Assembly (NCBI RefSeq): GCF_000716595.1
Contig: NZ_JNXC01000001.1
Coordinates: 124,001 to 188,000, forward strand
Length of the DNA: 64,000 nucleotides
Reading direction: 5' to 3'
Source: Saccharothrix sp. NRRL B-16314
GTDB taxonomy: Bacteria; Actinomycetota; Actinomycetes; Mycobacteriales; Pseudonocardiaceae
In this document: positions 57,216 through 64,000 of the stretch, one piece after another
Layout: each line of letters starts with the position of its first letter
Numbering within the stretch: position 1 is the stretch's first letter
Made by a program: the position numbers and the translations under genes
Notes under the pieces: generated by a model
Told to the model about the DNA's origin: nothing
Databases searched by the model: none
The model's input: the letters and a program-made list of their open reading frames with translations, nothing else

Positions 57216-58478
57216 TCATCGGGCCGTGGGGAGCCCGTGCGGTTCGGCAGCGGTACGAGCCGTCGCGCGGGCGGCCGTGACGACGTCGCGGATGTCGTGG
57301 TGGTCGTCGACGAGCAGGGCGCGGGCCAGGTGCAGTGCCCGGCGTTCACAGGCGGCCCGGTGACGGGGGTCGGGAATGGTGGTGAAGTCGGCCGGCCGGG
57401 CGAACCCGATGACGCGGCGGATGATCTCCGCGCCGCAGAAGCCGATGGTGTCGCGCAGGACCCTGCCCACATAGGCATGACGTTCGCGGGACAGCAGATC
57501 GGAACCCGGCGGGAAGAGCTCGGACGGGTACGAGTCGCCGGTGGGTGAGGACCGCCAGAGGGCGGTGAAGCGGGCGTCGAACTCCGTCCACACCGTCTCG
57601 ACGGTGGCCAGCAACCGGGCCTGCTCGGCCGTTTCCGGTCCCGGGGTGTCCTTGGCGAAGTAGCTGATGAGCAGGTGGGCGAGCAGGGTGCCGATGTCGA
57701 AGCCCATGGGGCCGTAGCAGGCGAACTCCTGGTCGATGACGTGGGTCCGGTGCGCCGAGACCATGATCGACCCGGTGTGCAGGTCGCCGTGCAGCAACGC
57801 CTGCCTGCTGGTGAGGTAGTGGTCCTTGAGCCGCGCGACGGCGACGAGCAGGGCGGTGTCGGCACGGAGGCGGTCGACGTCGGCGTCGAGGTGGGGCCGG
57901 GTCCACTGGTTGCGGTGGAACGGGTGGTAGACCTCGGTGAAGACCATCTCCTCCATGATCGCGCACATCTCGGTGTTGCCCTCGAACTCGGCCACCAGCG
58001 GGCGTTTGCGGGCCGCGGCCAGTGCCAGGTCGCTGGTGTGGAACAGGGTCCGGGCGAGGTAGTCGCCGAGGTGGCGGCCGACGTCGGCGGGCGCCCGGCC
58101 GTCGATCAGCTCGTCACGCAGGACGGTGTGCCCGTCGAGGTGTTCGATGACCTGGAGGTGCAGCGCCGGGTTGTAGTGCAGCGGGGTGGGGACGTAGTCG
58201 GGCGCGTGCCGTCGGTGTTCCAGCATCGCGCGGTGCTCGAAGCGGGCACGTTCGGGTGTCAGCGGCCAGGAGGCGCCTGCGACGCGCACGTACGCGGGCG
58301 CCTGCTTCACGCAGAGGGCTCCGGCGGGGCCGTGCACCGAGAAGACGTGGTTGACGTTCCCCTCGCTGATCTCGCGCACGTCCCAGTCGGCCGGGGCGCC
58401 GCCGAGACGGGCGACCAGGGCCGGGACGGCGGCGAGGTAGCCGGCGATGTCCGTGGAATTCGGGGTGGTGGGGTCCAT
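57216..58478 (-). CDS. mtnK: S-methyl-5-thioribose kinase-like protein
   Basis: 420 residues, ATG start with AAGGACACC upstream. The APH-like kinase fold matches MtnK: EISEGNVNHVFSVHGPAG, CVKQAPAYVRVAGASWPLTPER, LDGHTVLRDELIDG, the catalytic loop ALLHGDLHTGSIMV and metal loop IDQEFACYGPMGFDIGTLLAHLL. MtnK phosphorylates methylthioribose in the methionine salvage path. No mtnA or other salvage gene is adjacent, so the real substrate may differ. It is 18 bases after an amine oxidase gene in the same operon, inside the repeat-bounded segment. Confidence 0.85.
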   Translation of the reverse strand: MDPTTPNSTDIAGYLAAVPALVARLGGAPADWDVREISEGNVNHVFSVHGPAGALCVKQAPAYVRVAGASWPLTPERARFEHRAMLEHRRHAPDYVPTPLHYNPALHLQVIEHLDGHTVLRDELIDGRAPADVGRHLGDYLARTLFHTSDLALAAARKRPLVAEFEGNTEMCAIMEEMVFTEVYHPFHRNQWTRPHLDADVDRLRADTALLVAVARLKDHYLTSRQALLHGDLHTGSIMVSAHRTHVIDQEFACYGPMGFDIGTLLAHLLISYFAKDTPGPETAEQARLLATVETVWTEFDARFTALWRSSPTGDSYPSELFPPGSDLLSRERHAYVGRVLRDTIGFCGAEIIRRVIGFARPADFTTIPDPRHRAACERRALHLARALLVDDHHDIRDVVTAARATARTAAEPHGLPTAR

Positions 58479-58496
58479 GGTGTCCTTCGCGGTGGG

Positions 58497-59948
58497 TCAG
58501 CGGCCGGTGTGCCAGTGCGGGTCGGGCAGTCCGAAGGACAGGCGCAGGAGGTCGTCGGCCGAAGCGAGCGTGCCCTCGATCGAGCCGGGGTCGGGGGTCC
58601 AGCAGTCGCCGACGACGTGGATCGCCTCACCGGGGATGGGTTGCCGGGTGCGCGGGCCGATGACGCGGGGGTCGCGCCCCGGGCGCCACACGTGCCAGGC
58701 GGCGGTCCAGTCCTGCCGGCACGCGGTCAGGGGGCGTTCGAGTTCAGGCAGGTCGTGCATCCGGGCGAGGAGGGTGTGTGCGTGCTCGACCATCGCCGCC
58801 GCGTCGGCGTGTCCGGCCCCGGCGGCGGGATGCTGTGGGCCGCCGCGCCAGGGCGCCCAGGCGTGGACGGAGTGGCCGCTGGGGTAGGCGGCCAGGAGCA
58901 ACGCGGGCCCGGTCGGCTCGGTCGCGGGGCAGGTCCCGCCGTACCAGAGCTGCCTCAGCGCGGTGTCCGTGGTGCTGCGCCCCCGGGTGATGCCGAGTTC
59001 GCGCCACCAGGGCCGTGGGTAGACGAGGAAGAGCTTGAACGCCGGGACGGGTTCGACGGCGTCCAGCGCGGGTCGCAGGTGTCGGGCGAGCGGCAGCCCG
59101 TCGAGGCGGCGGAGCGCTTCCGGCGGCAGGGCGAGGACAACGGCGCGGGCCAGGGTGTGCCGGTCTTCCCCCGGTGTCGAGAAGGTCAGTCGGTAGTGGT
59201 CCGCGTCCTTGTCCAGGCGCACGAGCCGGTGACCGGTGCGCGTGGTTCCGCCCGCGGCGGTGAACCGGGCGTGCAGGGCGTCGGGCAGGCCCTGCATGCC
59301 GTGCCGCAGGGTCACGTACTCGACGTCGGGCGGGGTGCGGAAGACCAGGTCGAGCTGGGTGGCCGCGTTCTCCGCGCTGTGGCGGAGGTCGTAGCCGCCG
59401 GTGTCGTGGAGGAACGCGACGGCGGCGGGGCCGAGCGCGAAGTCCAAGGCGTGCGGCCAGGTCAGCTCGCCCAGCGGACGTCCGCTGACGCGGGTCTGGT
59501 CCCGTTGCTCGCGGAAGGCGTCCAGCAGCGACTCGGAGCGGTGCCGGTCGCCGCGTTCCCCGGCCTCGTGGTGGCGGCGGCGGAGTTCGGCGAACCCGGG
59601 AACGAGGCGTTCGGCCGCCTCCGCGATCCGGTCACCGGGTATTTCACGACAGCGCACGGCGACGCCGCGCCGGTGCACGAGGTTCTCCGGTCGGCCGAAC
59701 TCGAAGGGTGCGAGATCGAGGCCGAGGTGGCGGACCAGGTCGAGCGCCGAGCGCAGCCCGCGGTGCAGCCGCATCGCGCCGAGTTCGGCGATCAGGTGCG
59801 GCGCGACGGGGTGGGACCACACCCGGCCGCCGATGCGGTCGGTCTGTTCGAACAGCGCGATCCGGCTGCCGGGCCCGGTGTCCGTGACGAGCCGGTAGGC
59901 GCAGTAGCACCCGCCGACCCCGGCTCCCACCACGGCCACGTCGAACAC
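58497..59948 (-). CDS. FAD-dependent amine oxidase
   Basis: 483 residues from a GTG after GGAGG; a start at 59984 is possible. FAD site: VFDVAVVGAGVGGCYCAYRL, then GGRVWSHPV and ELGAMRLHRG in the L-amino-acid oxidase / monoamine oxidase pattern. A substrate-binding middle, LPPEALRRLDG, and the FAD-closing C-terminal VVGDCWTPDPGSIEGTLASADDL follow. It should oxidise an amine or amino acid to an imine with release of H2O2. Coupled to the mtnK-like gene. Confidence 0.88.
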   Translation of the reverse strand: MFDVAVVGAGVGGCYCAYRLVTDTGPGSRIALFEQTDRIGGRVWSHPVAPHLIAELGAMRLHRGLRSALDLVRHLGLDLAPFEFGRPENLVHRRGVAVRCREIPGDRIAEAAERLVPGFAELRRRHHEAGERGDRHRSESLLDAFREQRDQTRVSGRPLGELTWPHALDFALGPAAVAFLHDTGGYDLRHSAENAATQLDLVFRTPPDVEYVTLRHGMQGLPDALHARFTAAGGTTRTGHRLVRLDKDADHYRLTFSTPGEDRHTLARAVVLALPPEALRRLDGLPLARHLRPALDAVEPVPAFKLFLVYPRPWWRELGITRGRSTTDTALRQLWYGGTCPATEPTGPALLLAAYPSGHSVHAWAPWRGGPQHPAAGAGHADAAAMVEHAHTLLARMHDLPELERPLTACRQDWTAAWHVWRPGRDPRVIGPRTRQPIPGEAIHVVGDCWTPDPGSIEGTLASADDLLRLSFGLPDPHWHTGR

Positions 59949-60075
59949 AGCGCCTCCGTCAACCCTCAGTACCCGAATGGTCACTGATCGTTGGCCTCGT
60001 TGGCAACCTCATGTAACTTCAGCGTCACGGACAGTGCCGGACGGGCTGCCGAGTGCGGCCGGGAGCGGAGACCGG

Positions 60076-60801
60076 ATGATCTTTCGCGAAGACGTGCTCG
60101 CCGAGACCGCGACCGCGTACCACCAGCTCACCGAGTACTACCGCGACATCCGCGCCTTCTTCGAAGTCCTCGCGGTCCGGTTCGCCCTGCCCGAGTACGG
60201 GGTGCGGCTGCGACCGCTGGCGGGCAACGAGTTGTTCAGCAACGCCAACAGCTACCGGCTGTCCGACGACAGCGCGTACCCGTACTACCTGTGGACCCCG
60301 ACCTGGCTCGGACGCTTCTACGTCGACGCCGACCACGTGCGCGCCGGGCAGGACGCCGACGGCCTGCTCACGTCCCGGGCCCGGCTGATCGCCTACGTGT
60401 GGCCGTGGCTGGGGTTCAACGACGCCTACGTCGGCGACGCCGACCACCCGGAGTGCTGGATCGGGGTGGCCGAGCCGAAGCCGGAGGACGAGGACGAGAC
60501 CGTCCGGGCCACCGCGCAGAGCCTGTTCAACTACTTCCGGCTGGAGAACACCGTCGAGGCCGAGGACGACGGCTGGCTGGTCGGCGGGTTCCGCAGCCAC
60601 CTCGCGATCGGGTGCAACCTCACCGGCCGCTGGTACCTGCGCCGCGTGCCGATGGCCTCGCTGACCAGCTACTACCAGGTCGAGAAGAACGTGATCAGGC
60701 CGTTGGGCGAGAAGTTCGCCGAACTCCGGGCCGCCCTCACCCCCGTGCGGGAGAACGGCCATCCTCCCGTCCTCGACAGGGTGACCGCACCACCGCGGTG
60801 A
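60076..60801 (+). CDS. Hypothetical protein of the inserted segment
   Basis: 241 residues from the ATG at 60076 (GGGAGCGGAGACCGG upstream). I do not recognise it. It is cytoplasmic, aromatic-rich and probably alpha/beta: AYHQLTEYYRDIRAFFEVLAVRF, LFSNANSYRLSDDSAYPYYLW, AYVWPWLGFNDAYVGDADHP and LTSYYQVEKNVIRPLG. It is divergent from the oxidase-kinase operon with about 130 bases between, and its stop codon touches the right direct repeat. Co-inheritance with the kinase and oxidase is the only functional clue. Confidence 0.75.
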   Translation: MIFREDVLAETATAYHQLTEYYRDIRAFFEVLAVRFALPEYGVRLRPLAGNELFSNANSYRLSDDSAYPYYLWTPTWLGRFYVDADHVRAGQDADGLLTSRARLIAYVWPWLGFNDAYVGDADHPECWIGVAEPKPEDEDETVRATAQSLFNYFRLENTVEAEDDGWLVGGFRSHLAIGCNLTGRWYLRRVPMASLTSYYQVEKNVIRPLGEKFAELRAALTPVRENGHPPVLDRVTAPPR

Positions 60802-60835
60802 CTGCTCAAACGCCTCGGCGTGTGACCTGCTCGAC
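60802..60835 (+). repeat. 34-bp direct repeat, right copy
   Basis: Identical to 57163-57196. On the minus strand it encodes the last residues (VEQVTRRGV) and stop of the BCCT transporter. It starts at the base after the stop of the 241-residue gene. Confidence 0.9.
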
Positions 60836-62491
60836 GGCCCGGTAGGCGGCCTCCTCGGGTCCGTCGGCGCCGTCCGGCCGGTACTGCGAGGTGACCTCGT
60901 CCATCACCTCGGCGACCCGTTCCTCGTGCCGGATCATCGGGTCGCTGCGCAGGTCGCGGGCCAGCGACACGCACAGCCCGACCATGACCAGCATGAACGG
61001 CAGCGCGGCGATGATCGTCAGGTTCTGCAGCCCGGTCAGCGCGCTCGTGCCGCCGACCAGCAGCATCACCGCCGCGACCACACCGGTGAGCACACCCCAG
61101 AACACGACCACCGGCTTCGACGGCATGATCGAGCCGCGCTGCGACAGGGTGCCCATCACCACGGAGGCCGCGTCCGCGCCGGACACGAAGAAGATCGCGA
61201 CCAGCACCATCACCAGCACGCCGGCGACGGCGGCCAGCGGGAACTGGTCGAGCAGCCCGAACAGCTGCCCCTCCGGTGAGGCCGTGCCCGCCAGGTCCGT
61301 GCCGGTCCGCTGCATGAAGATCGCGGTGCCGCCGAAGACGCAGAACCACGCGAGGCTCACCAGGCTGGGCACGCCGATCACGCCGGCCACGAACTGCCGG
61401 ATCGTGCGGCCACGGCTGATCCGGGCGATGAACATGCCGACGAACGGCGTCCACGAGATCCACCACGCCCAGTAGAAGATCGTCCAGCCGGACAGCCAGG
61501 TCTCGGTCGCGTCGCCACCGGACGCGGCGGTGCGGCCGGCCATGTCGGCCAGTTCGCGGAAGTAGTCGCCGATCGCGGTGGGCACCAGGTTCAGCACGAA
61601 CACCGTCGGCCCGACCACGAACACGAACACGGCCAGCACCAGGGCCAGCACCATGTTGATGTTCGACAGCCACTGGATGCCCTTGGCCACGCCGGACACC
61701 GCGGAGGCGACGAACGCCAGGGTCAGCACGGCGATGACGCCGACGACGATCCCGTTGCCGACCTCACCCAGCCAGCCCGCCACCTGGAGGCCGCTGCCGA
61801 TCTGCAACGCGCCGAGCCCGAGCGACGTGGCCGACCCGAACAGGGTGGCGAAGATCGCCAGCACGTCGATCGCCTTGCCCGCGCCGCCCTCGACACGGCG
61901 CCGGCCGAGCAGCGGCGCGAACGCCGCGCTGATCAACTGGCTGCGACCGCGGCGGAAGCTGCCGTAGGCGATGGCCAGCCCCACCACCGCGTAGATCGCC
62001 CACGGGTGCAGCGTCCAGTGGAACAGGGTGGTGGCCATCGCGGTCTGCACGGCCTGGTCCGAGCCGCCTTCGACGGTGCCGGGCGGCGGTTTCACGAAGT
62101 GGGACAGCGGCTCGTTCACGCCGTAGAACATCAGGCCGATGCCCATGCCCGCGCTGAACATCATCGCGATCCACGACACCGTGCGGAACTCCGGCTCCTC
62201 GTCGTCGCGGCCCAGCGGGATGCGGCCGTAGCGGCTCAACGCCAACCACAGGGCGAACAGCACGAAACCGGACGCGGTGAGCACGAAGGCCCAGCCCAGG
62301 TTGCTGATGACCCAGGTCAACGCGGTCTTCGACGCGGTAGCCAGGGACTCCGTGCCGAGGATGCCCCAACCGACGAACGCGAGCGCCACCACGGCGGCGA
62401 CGCCGAACACGACCCGGTCCGTGCGGGCCGGTCGGTCGGCCCTCGGCTCGCCGGGCAAAGGCTCTCGGACAGGTTTGCTCTGGATCGTCAC
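60806..62491 (-). CDS. BCCT family betaine/carnitine/choline transporter
   Basis: 561 residues from the GTG at 62491. Twelve membrane helices with the family signature: MMFSAGMGIGLMFYGVNEPLSHF, FHWTLHPWAIYAVVGLAIAYG, and the Trp-rich substrate site WTIFYWAWWISWTPFVGMFIARISRGRTIRQF. It imports glycine betaine or related osmolytes with Na+ or H+, usually under osmotic stress. The cytoplasmic C-terminus (EERVAEVMDEVTSQYRPDG) is short. Its 3' end is shared with the right direct repeat. Confidence 0.93.
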   Translation of the reverse strand: MTIQSKPVREPLPGEPRADRPARTDRVVFGVAAVVALAFVGWGILGTESLATASKTALTWVISNLGWAFVLTASGFVLFALWLALSRYGRIPLGRDDEEPEFRTVSWIAMMFSAGMGIGLMFYGVNEPLSHFVKPPPGTVEGGSDQAVQTAMATTLFHWTLHPWAIYAVVGLAIAYGSFRRGRSQLISAAFAPLLGRRRVEGGAGKAIDVLAIFATLFGSATSLGLGALQIGSGLQVAGWLGEVGNGIVVGVIAVLTLAFVASAVSGVAKGIQWLSNINMVLALVLAVFVFVVGPTVFVLNLVPTAIGDYFRELADMAGRTAASGGDATETWLSGWTIFYWAWWISWTPFVGMFIARISRGRTIRQFVAGVIGVPSLVSLAWFCVFGGTAIFMQRTGTDLAGTASPEGQLFGLLDQFPLAAVAGVLVMVLVAIFFVSGADAASVVMGTLSQRGSIMPSKPVVVFWGVLTGVVAAVMLLVGGTSALTGLQNLTIIAALPFMLVMVGLCVSLARDLRSDPMIRHEERVAEVMDEVTSQYRPDGADGPEEAAYRAVEQVTRRGV

Positions 62492-62583
62492 GGGTACCCC
62501 ATACCCTCGACCGGAGTAGCGCAAACTCGTCGTCGACCAAGGGGGACTCCCCCCGGCCACGCGCGACCTCCTACTCTTTGGGT

Positions 62584-63108
62584 GTGACCACACGGCCTGC
62601 CCCGACCCGCATCGCGCGGGCGGTCCTGCTGGCTGTGACGTCCGCCGCGCTCAGCGTCGCCGCGCACGGCGCCGCGGGCGGTTCGGTCACGGAGTTCGCC
62701 CCGGCGCTGCCGTTGACCGTGCTCGTCGCCTTCGCCGCCGGCTCGATCACCGAGCGCCGGCGTCGCCCGTGGACGATGCCCGCGACGCTCGGGGTGGCCC
62801 AGTTGGGGCAGCACCTGCTGCTCGACCTCGGCCACCACGCCGCCGACGGCCCTGGTCTGGGGTTCAGCCCGACCACCATGACCGCCGCGCACGTGGTCGC
62901 CGCGCTCCTCACCGGCCTGCTGCTGGCCAGGGCCGACACCGCGCTCGACGCGCTTGTCGGAGCCGTCTCCCGACTGGTACCGCCGCCGCACGCACCGCTG
63001 GTGCCGGCCGGTGCCCTGTGGGCGCCGACCGCGGCGTCGCCGGCGAACACGCTGGTCGACGTGCTGTTGCGGCGGGTGAACGGCCGCCGCGGTCCTCCTC
63101 GTTCCTGA
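62584..63108 (+). CDS. Polytopic membrane protein before the copper cluster
   Basis: 174 residues, GTG start. Five or so membrane helices: AVLLAVTSAALSVAAHGAAGG, FAPALPLTVLVAFAAGSI, ATLGVAQLGQHLLLDLGHHAA (His-rich), TTMTAAHVVAALLTGLLLA, APLVPAGALWAP. Homologues stand directly before ycnI in related actinomycetes. The His in QHLLLDLGHHAA could bind copper, which fits the neighbours. 46 bases separate it from ycnI. Confidence 0.8.
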   Translation: MTTRPAPTRIARAVLLAVTSAALSVAAHGAAGGSVTEFAPALPLTVLVAFAAGSITERRRRPWTMPATLGVAQLGQHLLLDLGHHAADGPGLGFSPTTMTAAHVVAALLTGLLLARADTALDALVGAVSRLVPPPHAPLVPAGALWAPTAASPANTLVDVLLRRVNGRRGPPRS

Positions 63109-63154
63109 TCACCCGAGTCCAGCACACCTCTCAGGTCTCAGGAGCCACAACTTC

Positions 63155-63910
63155 ATGTCGACAAATCGATTTGGCGTGCGCACGCTCGCCAAGGGCGGCG
63201 CCGTCCTCGCGACCGCCGCGATCCTCGCCCTCACCACGGCCGGCCCGGCGTCCGCGCACGTCACGGCGTCCACGCCGAAGGACGCGGCGAAGGGCGGGTA
63301 CACCAAGGTCACGCTGCGCGTGCCCAACGAACGCCCCGACGCGGGCACGGTGAAGCTCGAGCTGACCCTGCCCGCCGAGTACCCGCTGGCGTCCGTCAGC
63401 ACCAAGCCGACGCCCGGCTGGAAGGTCGAGGCGGTCAAGGAGAAGCTGGCCACGCCGGTCAAGAGCCACGGCCGGGACGTCACCGAGGCGGTCCGCACCG
63501 TCACGTGGACCGCCGACGCGGGCAACCGGATCGAGCCGGGGCAGTTCAACGAGTTCGACCTGTCCATCGGCCCGCTGCCCGACAACACCGACCAGCTGGT
63601 GCTGCCGACCAAGCAGACCTACGACAGCGGCGAGGTCGTGGACTGGAACGCCCCGCCGCCCGCCGAGGGCGCCGAGGAGCCAGAACGCCCCGCGCCCGTG
63701 CTCAAGCTCGTCGCCGCCAAGGCGGACGCCCACGCCGTCGCCACGGCTGCCGCCGACGACACGGCGACGGCACCGGCGGCAGCGGCGACGTCGACCGACG
63801 ACACCGCCCGCTGGCTCGGCGGCGCGGGTCTCGCGGTCGGCGCGCTGGGTCTCGGGTTGGGTGCGGGCGCCGTGCTGCGGTCCCGCCGCGCGGGCAAGCC
63901 GACGGCATGA
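63155..63910 (+). CDS. YcnI family copper-binding protein
   Basis: 251 residues. The signal peptide ends ALTTAGPASA and the mature protein starts with His (HVTAS), the first copper ligand in YcnI (DUF1775) proteins. The domain continues with GGYTKVTLRVPNERPDAGTVKLELTLP, STKPTPGWKV and ETWTADAG-like VTWTADAGNRIEPGQFNEFDLSIGPLP. A Thr/Ala-rich stalk and one C-terminal membrane helix (GGAGLAVGALGLGLGAGAVL) anchor it outside. It works with CopC/CopD-like proteins in copper handling; the next gene starts within its stop (ATGA). Confidence 0.92.
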   Translation: MSTNRFGVRTLAKGGAVLATAAILALTTAGPASAHVTASTPKDAAKGGYTKVTLRVPNERPDAGTVKLELTLPAEYPLASVSTKPTPGWKVEAVKEKLATPVKSHGRDVTEAVRTVTWTADAGNRIEPGQFNEFDLSIGPLPDNTDQLVLPTKQTYDSGEVVDWNAPPPAEGAEEPERPAPVLKLVAAKADAHAVATAAADDTATAPAAAATSTDDTARWLGGAGLAVGALGLGLGAGAVLRSRRAGKPTA

Positions 63911-64000
63911 ACCGCGTCGTCTCGCTGCTGCTGACCGGCCTCGTCGCGGGCGCGGTCGTGCTCGGCACGGCCACGCCCGCGTTCGCGCACAACGTGCTGA
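63907..64000 (+). CDS. CopC-like protein, start only
   Basis: ATG overlaps the ycnI stop; 31 codons are visible before the right edge. They form a signal peptide (VSLLLTGLVAGAVVLGTATPAFA) and a mature N-terminus beginning HNVL, where the first His is the expected copper ligand of CopC proteins. The identity rests on this start and on the position after ycnI. Confidence 0.65.
   Translation, partial: MNRVVSLLLTGLVAGAVVLGTATPAFAHNVL

Larger units (their letters stand above)
57163..60835. mobile_element. Putative inserted segment bounded by 34-bp direct repeats
   Basis: Perfect 34-bp copies at 57163-57196 and 60802-60835 enclose a three-gene segment (methylthioribose-kinase-like, FAD amine oxidase, unknown). 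The left copy completes the 3' end of the DUF6474 gene; the right copy completes the 3' end of the BCCT transporter gene. Homology extends a further dozen or so bases, imperfectly, to the right of both copies. With one copy removed, the two genes would be convergent with overlapping stops. No integrase or transposase lies inside, so the mechanism is open. Confidence 0.6.

Noticed and set aside
57167..57865. A minus-strand frame ending VEQVTRRGV, like the BCCT C-terminus
   Set aside because: Only the last dozen or so codons resemble the transporter and come from the 34-bp repeat; the rest is a shadow of the mtnK-like gene, so it is not a transporter pseudogene.

Overview
The window is GC-rich throughout, with strong third-position GC, many GTG starts and gene families typical of Pseudonocardiales-type actinomycetes (DUF397 and DUF5753 regulators, SigE-family and SigJ-type sigma factors, DUF5926 and DUF6474 proteins, dense ATGA/GTGA operon overlaps). 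A Saccharothrix, Lentzea or Actinosynnema relative is my inference; no rRNA is present to confirm it. Most of the window is chromosomal housekeeping and accessory DNA. There is no CRISPR array, integrase or recognisable insertion sequence.

Left edge (1-1.8 kb): a minus-strand pair made of a small EACC1-type component and, one base downstream, a caspase-fold peptidase fused to a GroEL-like chaperonin domain that runs off the window. This is the strongest candidate for an unusual conflict or programmed-death system here. 2-7 kb: arginine deiminase, ferritin with its own promoter, a SigE-family sigma operon whose two partner proteins share one extracytoplasmic domain, a DUF952 protein, three DnaA-box-like sequences and a SEC-C protein. 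7-14.6 kb: a P450 between two glycerophosphodiesterases, a DUF5753/DUF397 regulator pair, an ECF41-type sigma factor divergent from an NmrA-like reductase, a DUF4328 membrane protein and a rhodanese.

14.6-22.7 kb: two solute:sodium symporters of the acetate/pyruvate type, each with a small membrane partner, and a LytS/LytTR two-component pair interrupted by an SppA-like protease. A CRP-type palindrome lies before the first symporter operon. 22.8-31.5 kb: small secreted proteins, an Fpg/Nei glycosylase, a sigma factor fused to its own anti-sigma region, tRNA-Gly(GCC), OsmC, low-complexity proteins, an ABC exporter, an XRE regulator and MsrA.

31.5-45.5 kb: a surface-glycan locus with two acyltransferase-3-type membrane proteins, a two-domain glycosyltransferase, a 1172-residue methyltransferase/coiled-coil/GT2 fusion, another GT2, a pyruvyl-transferase-like protein and an AlgJ/AlgX-type SGNH protein. 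A UDP-glucose dehydrogenase at 52.6 kb could supply UDP-glucuronate. 45.6-54.9 kb: a NarL-type two-component system, a VapBC pair with a perfect operator palindrome, a second DUF5753 regulator with tandem duplicated DUF397 genes, gamma-glutamyltransferase, Ugd and a short-chain dehydrogenase. 55-64 kb: a TM0106-type nuclease, a DUF6474 protein, then a 3.6-kb segment (methylthioribose-kinase-like gene, FAD amine oxidase, unknown gene) bounded by perfect 34-bp direct repeats at the stop codons of two convergent genes, a BCCT transporter, and a YcnI/CopC copper cluster running off the right edge.

A recurring pattern is short imperfect tandem repeats (10-22 bp units) at six convergent gene junctions, most of them overlapping a stop codon.
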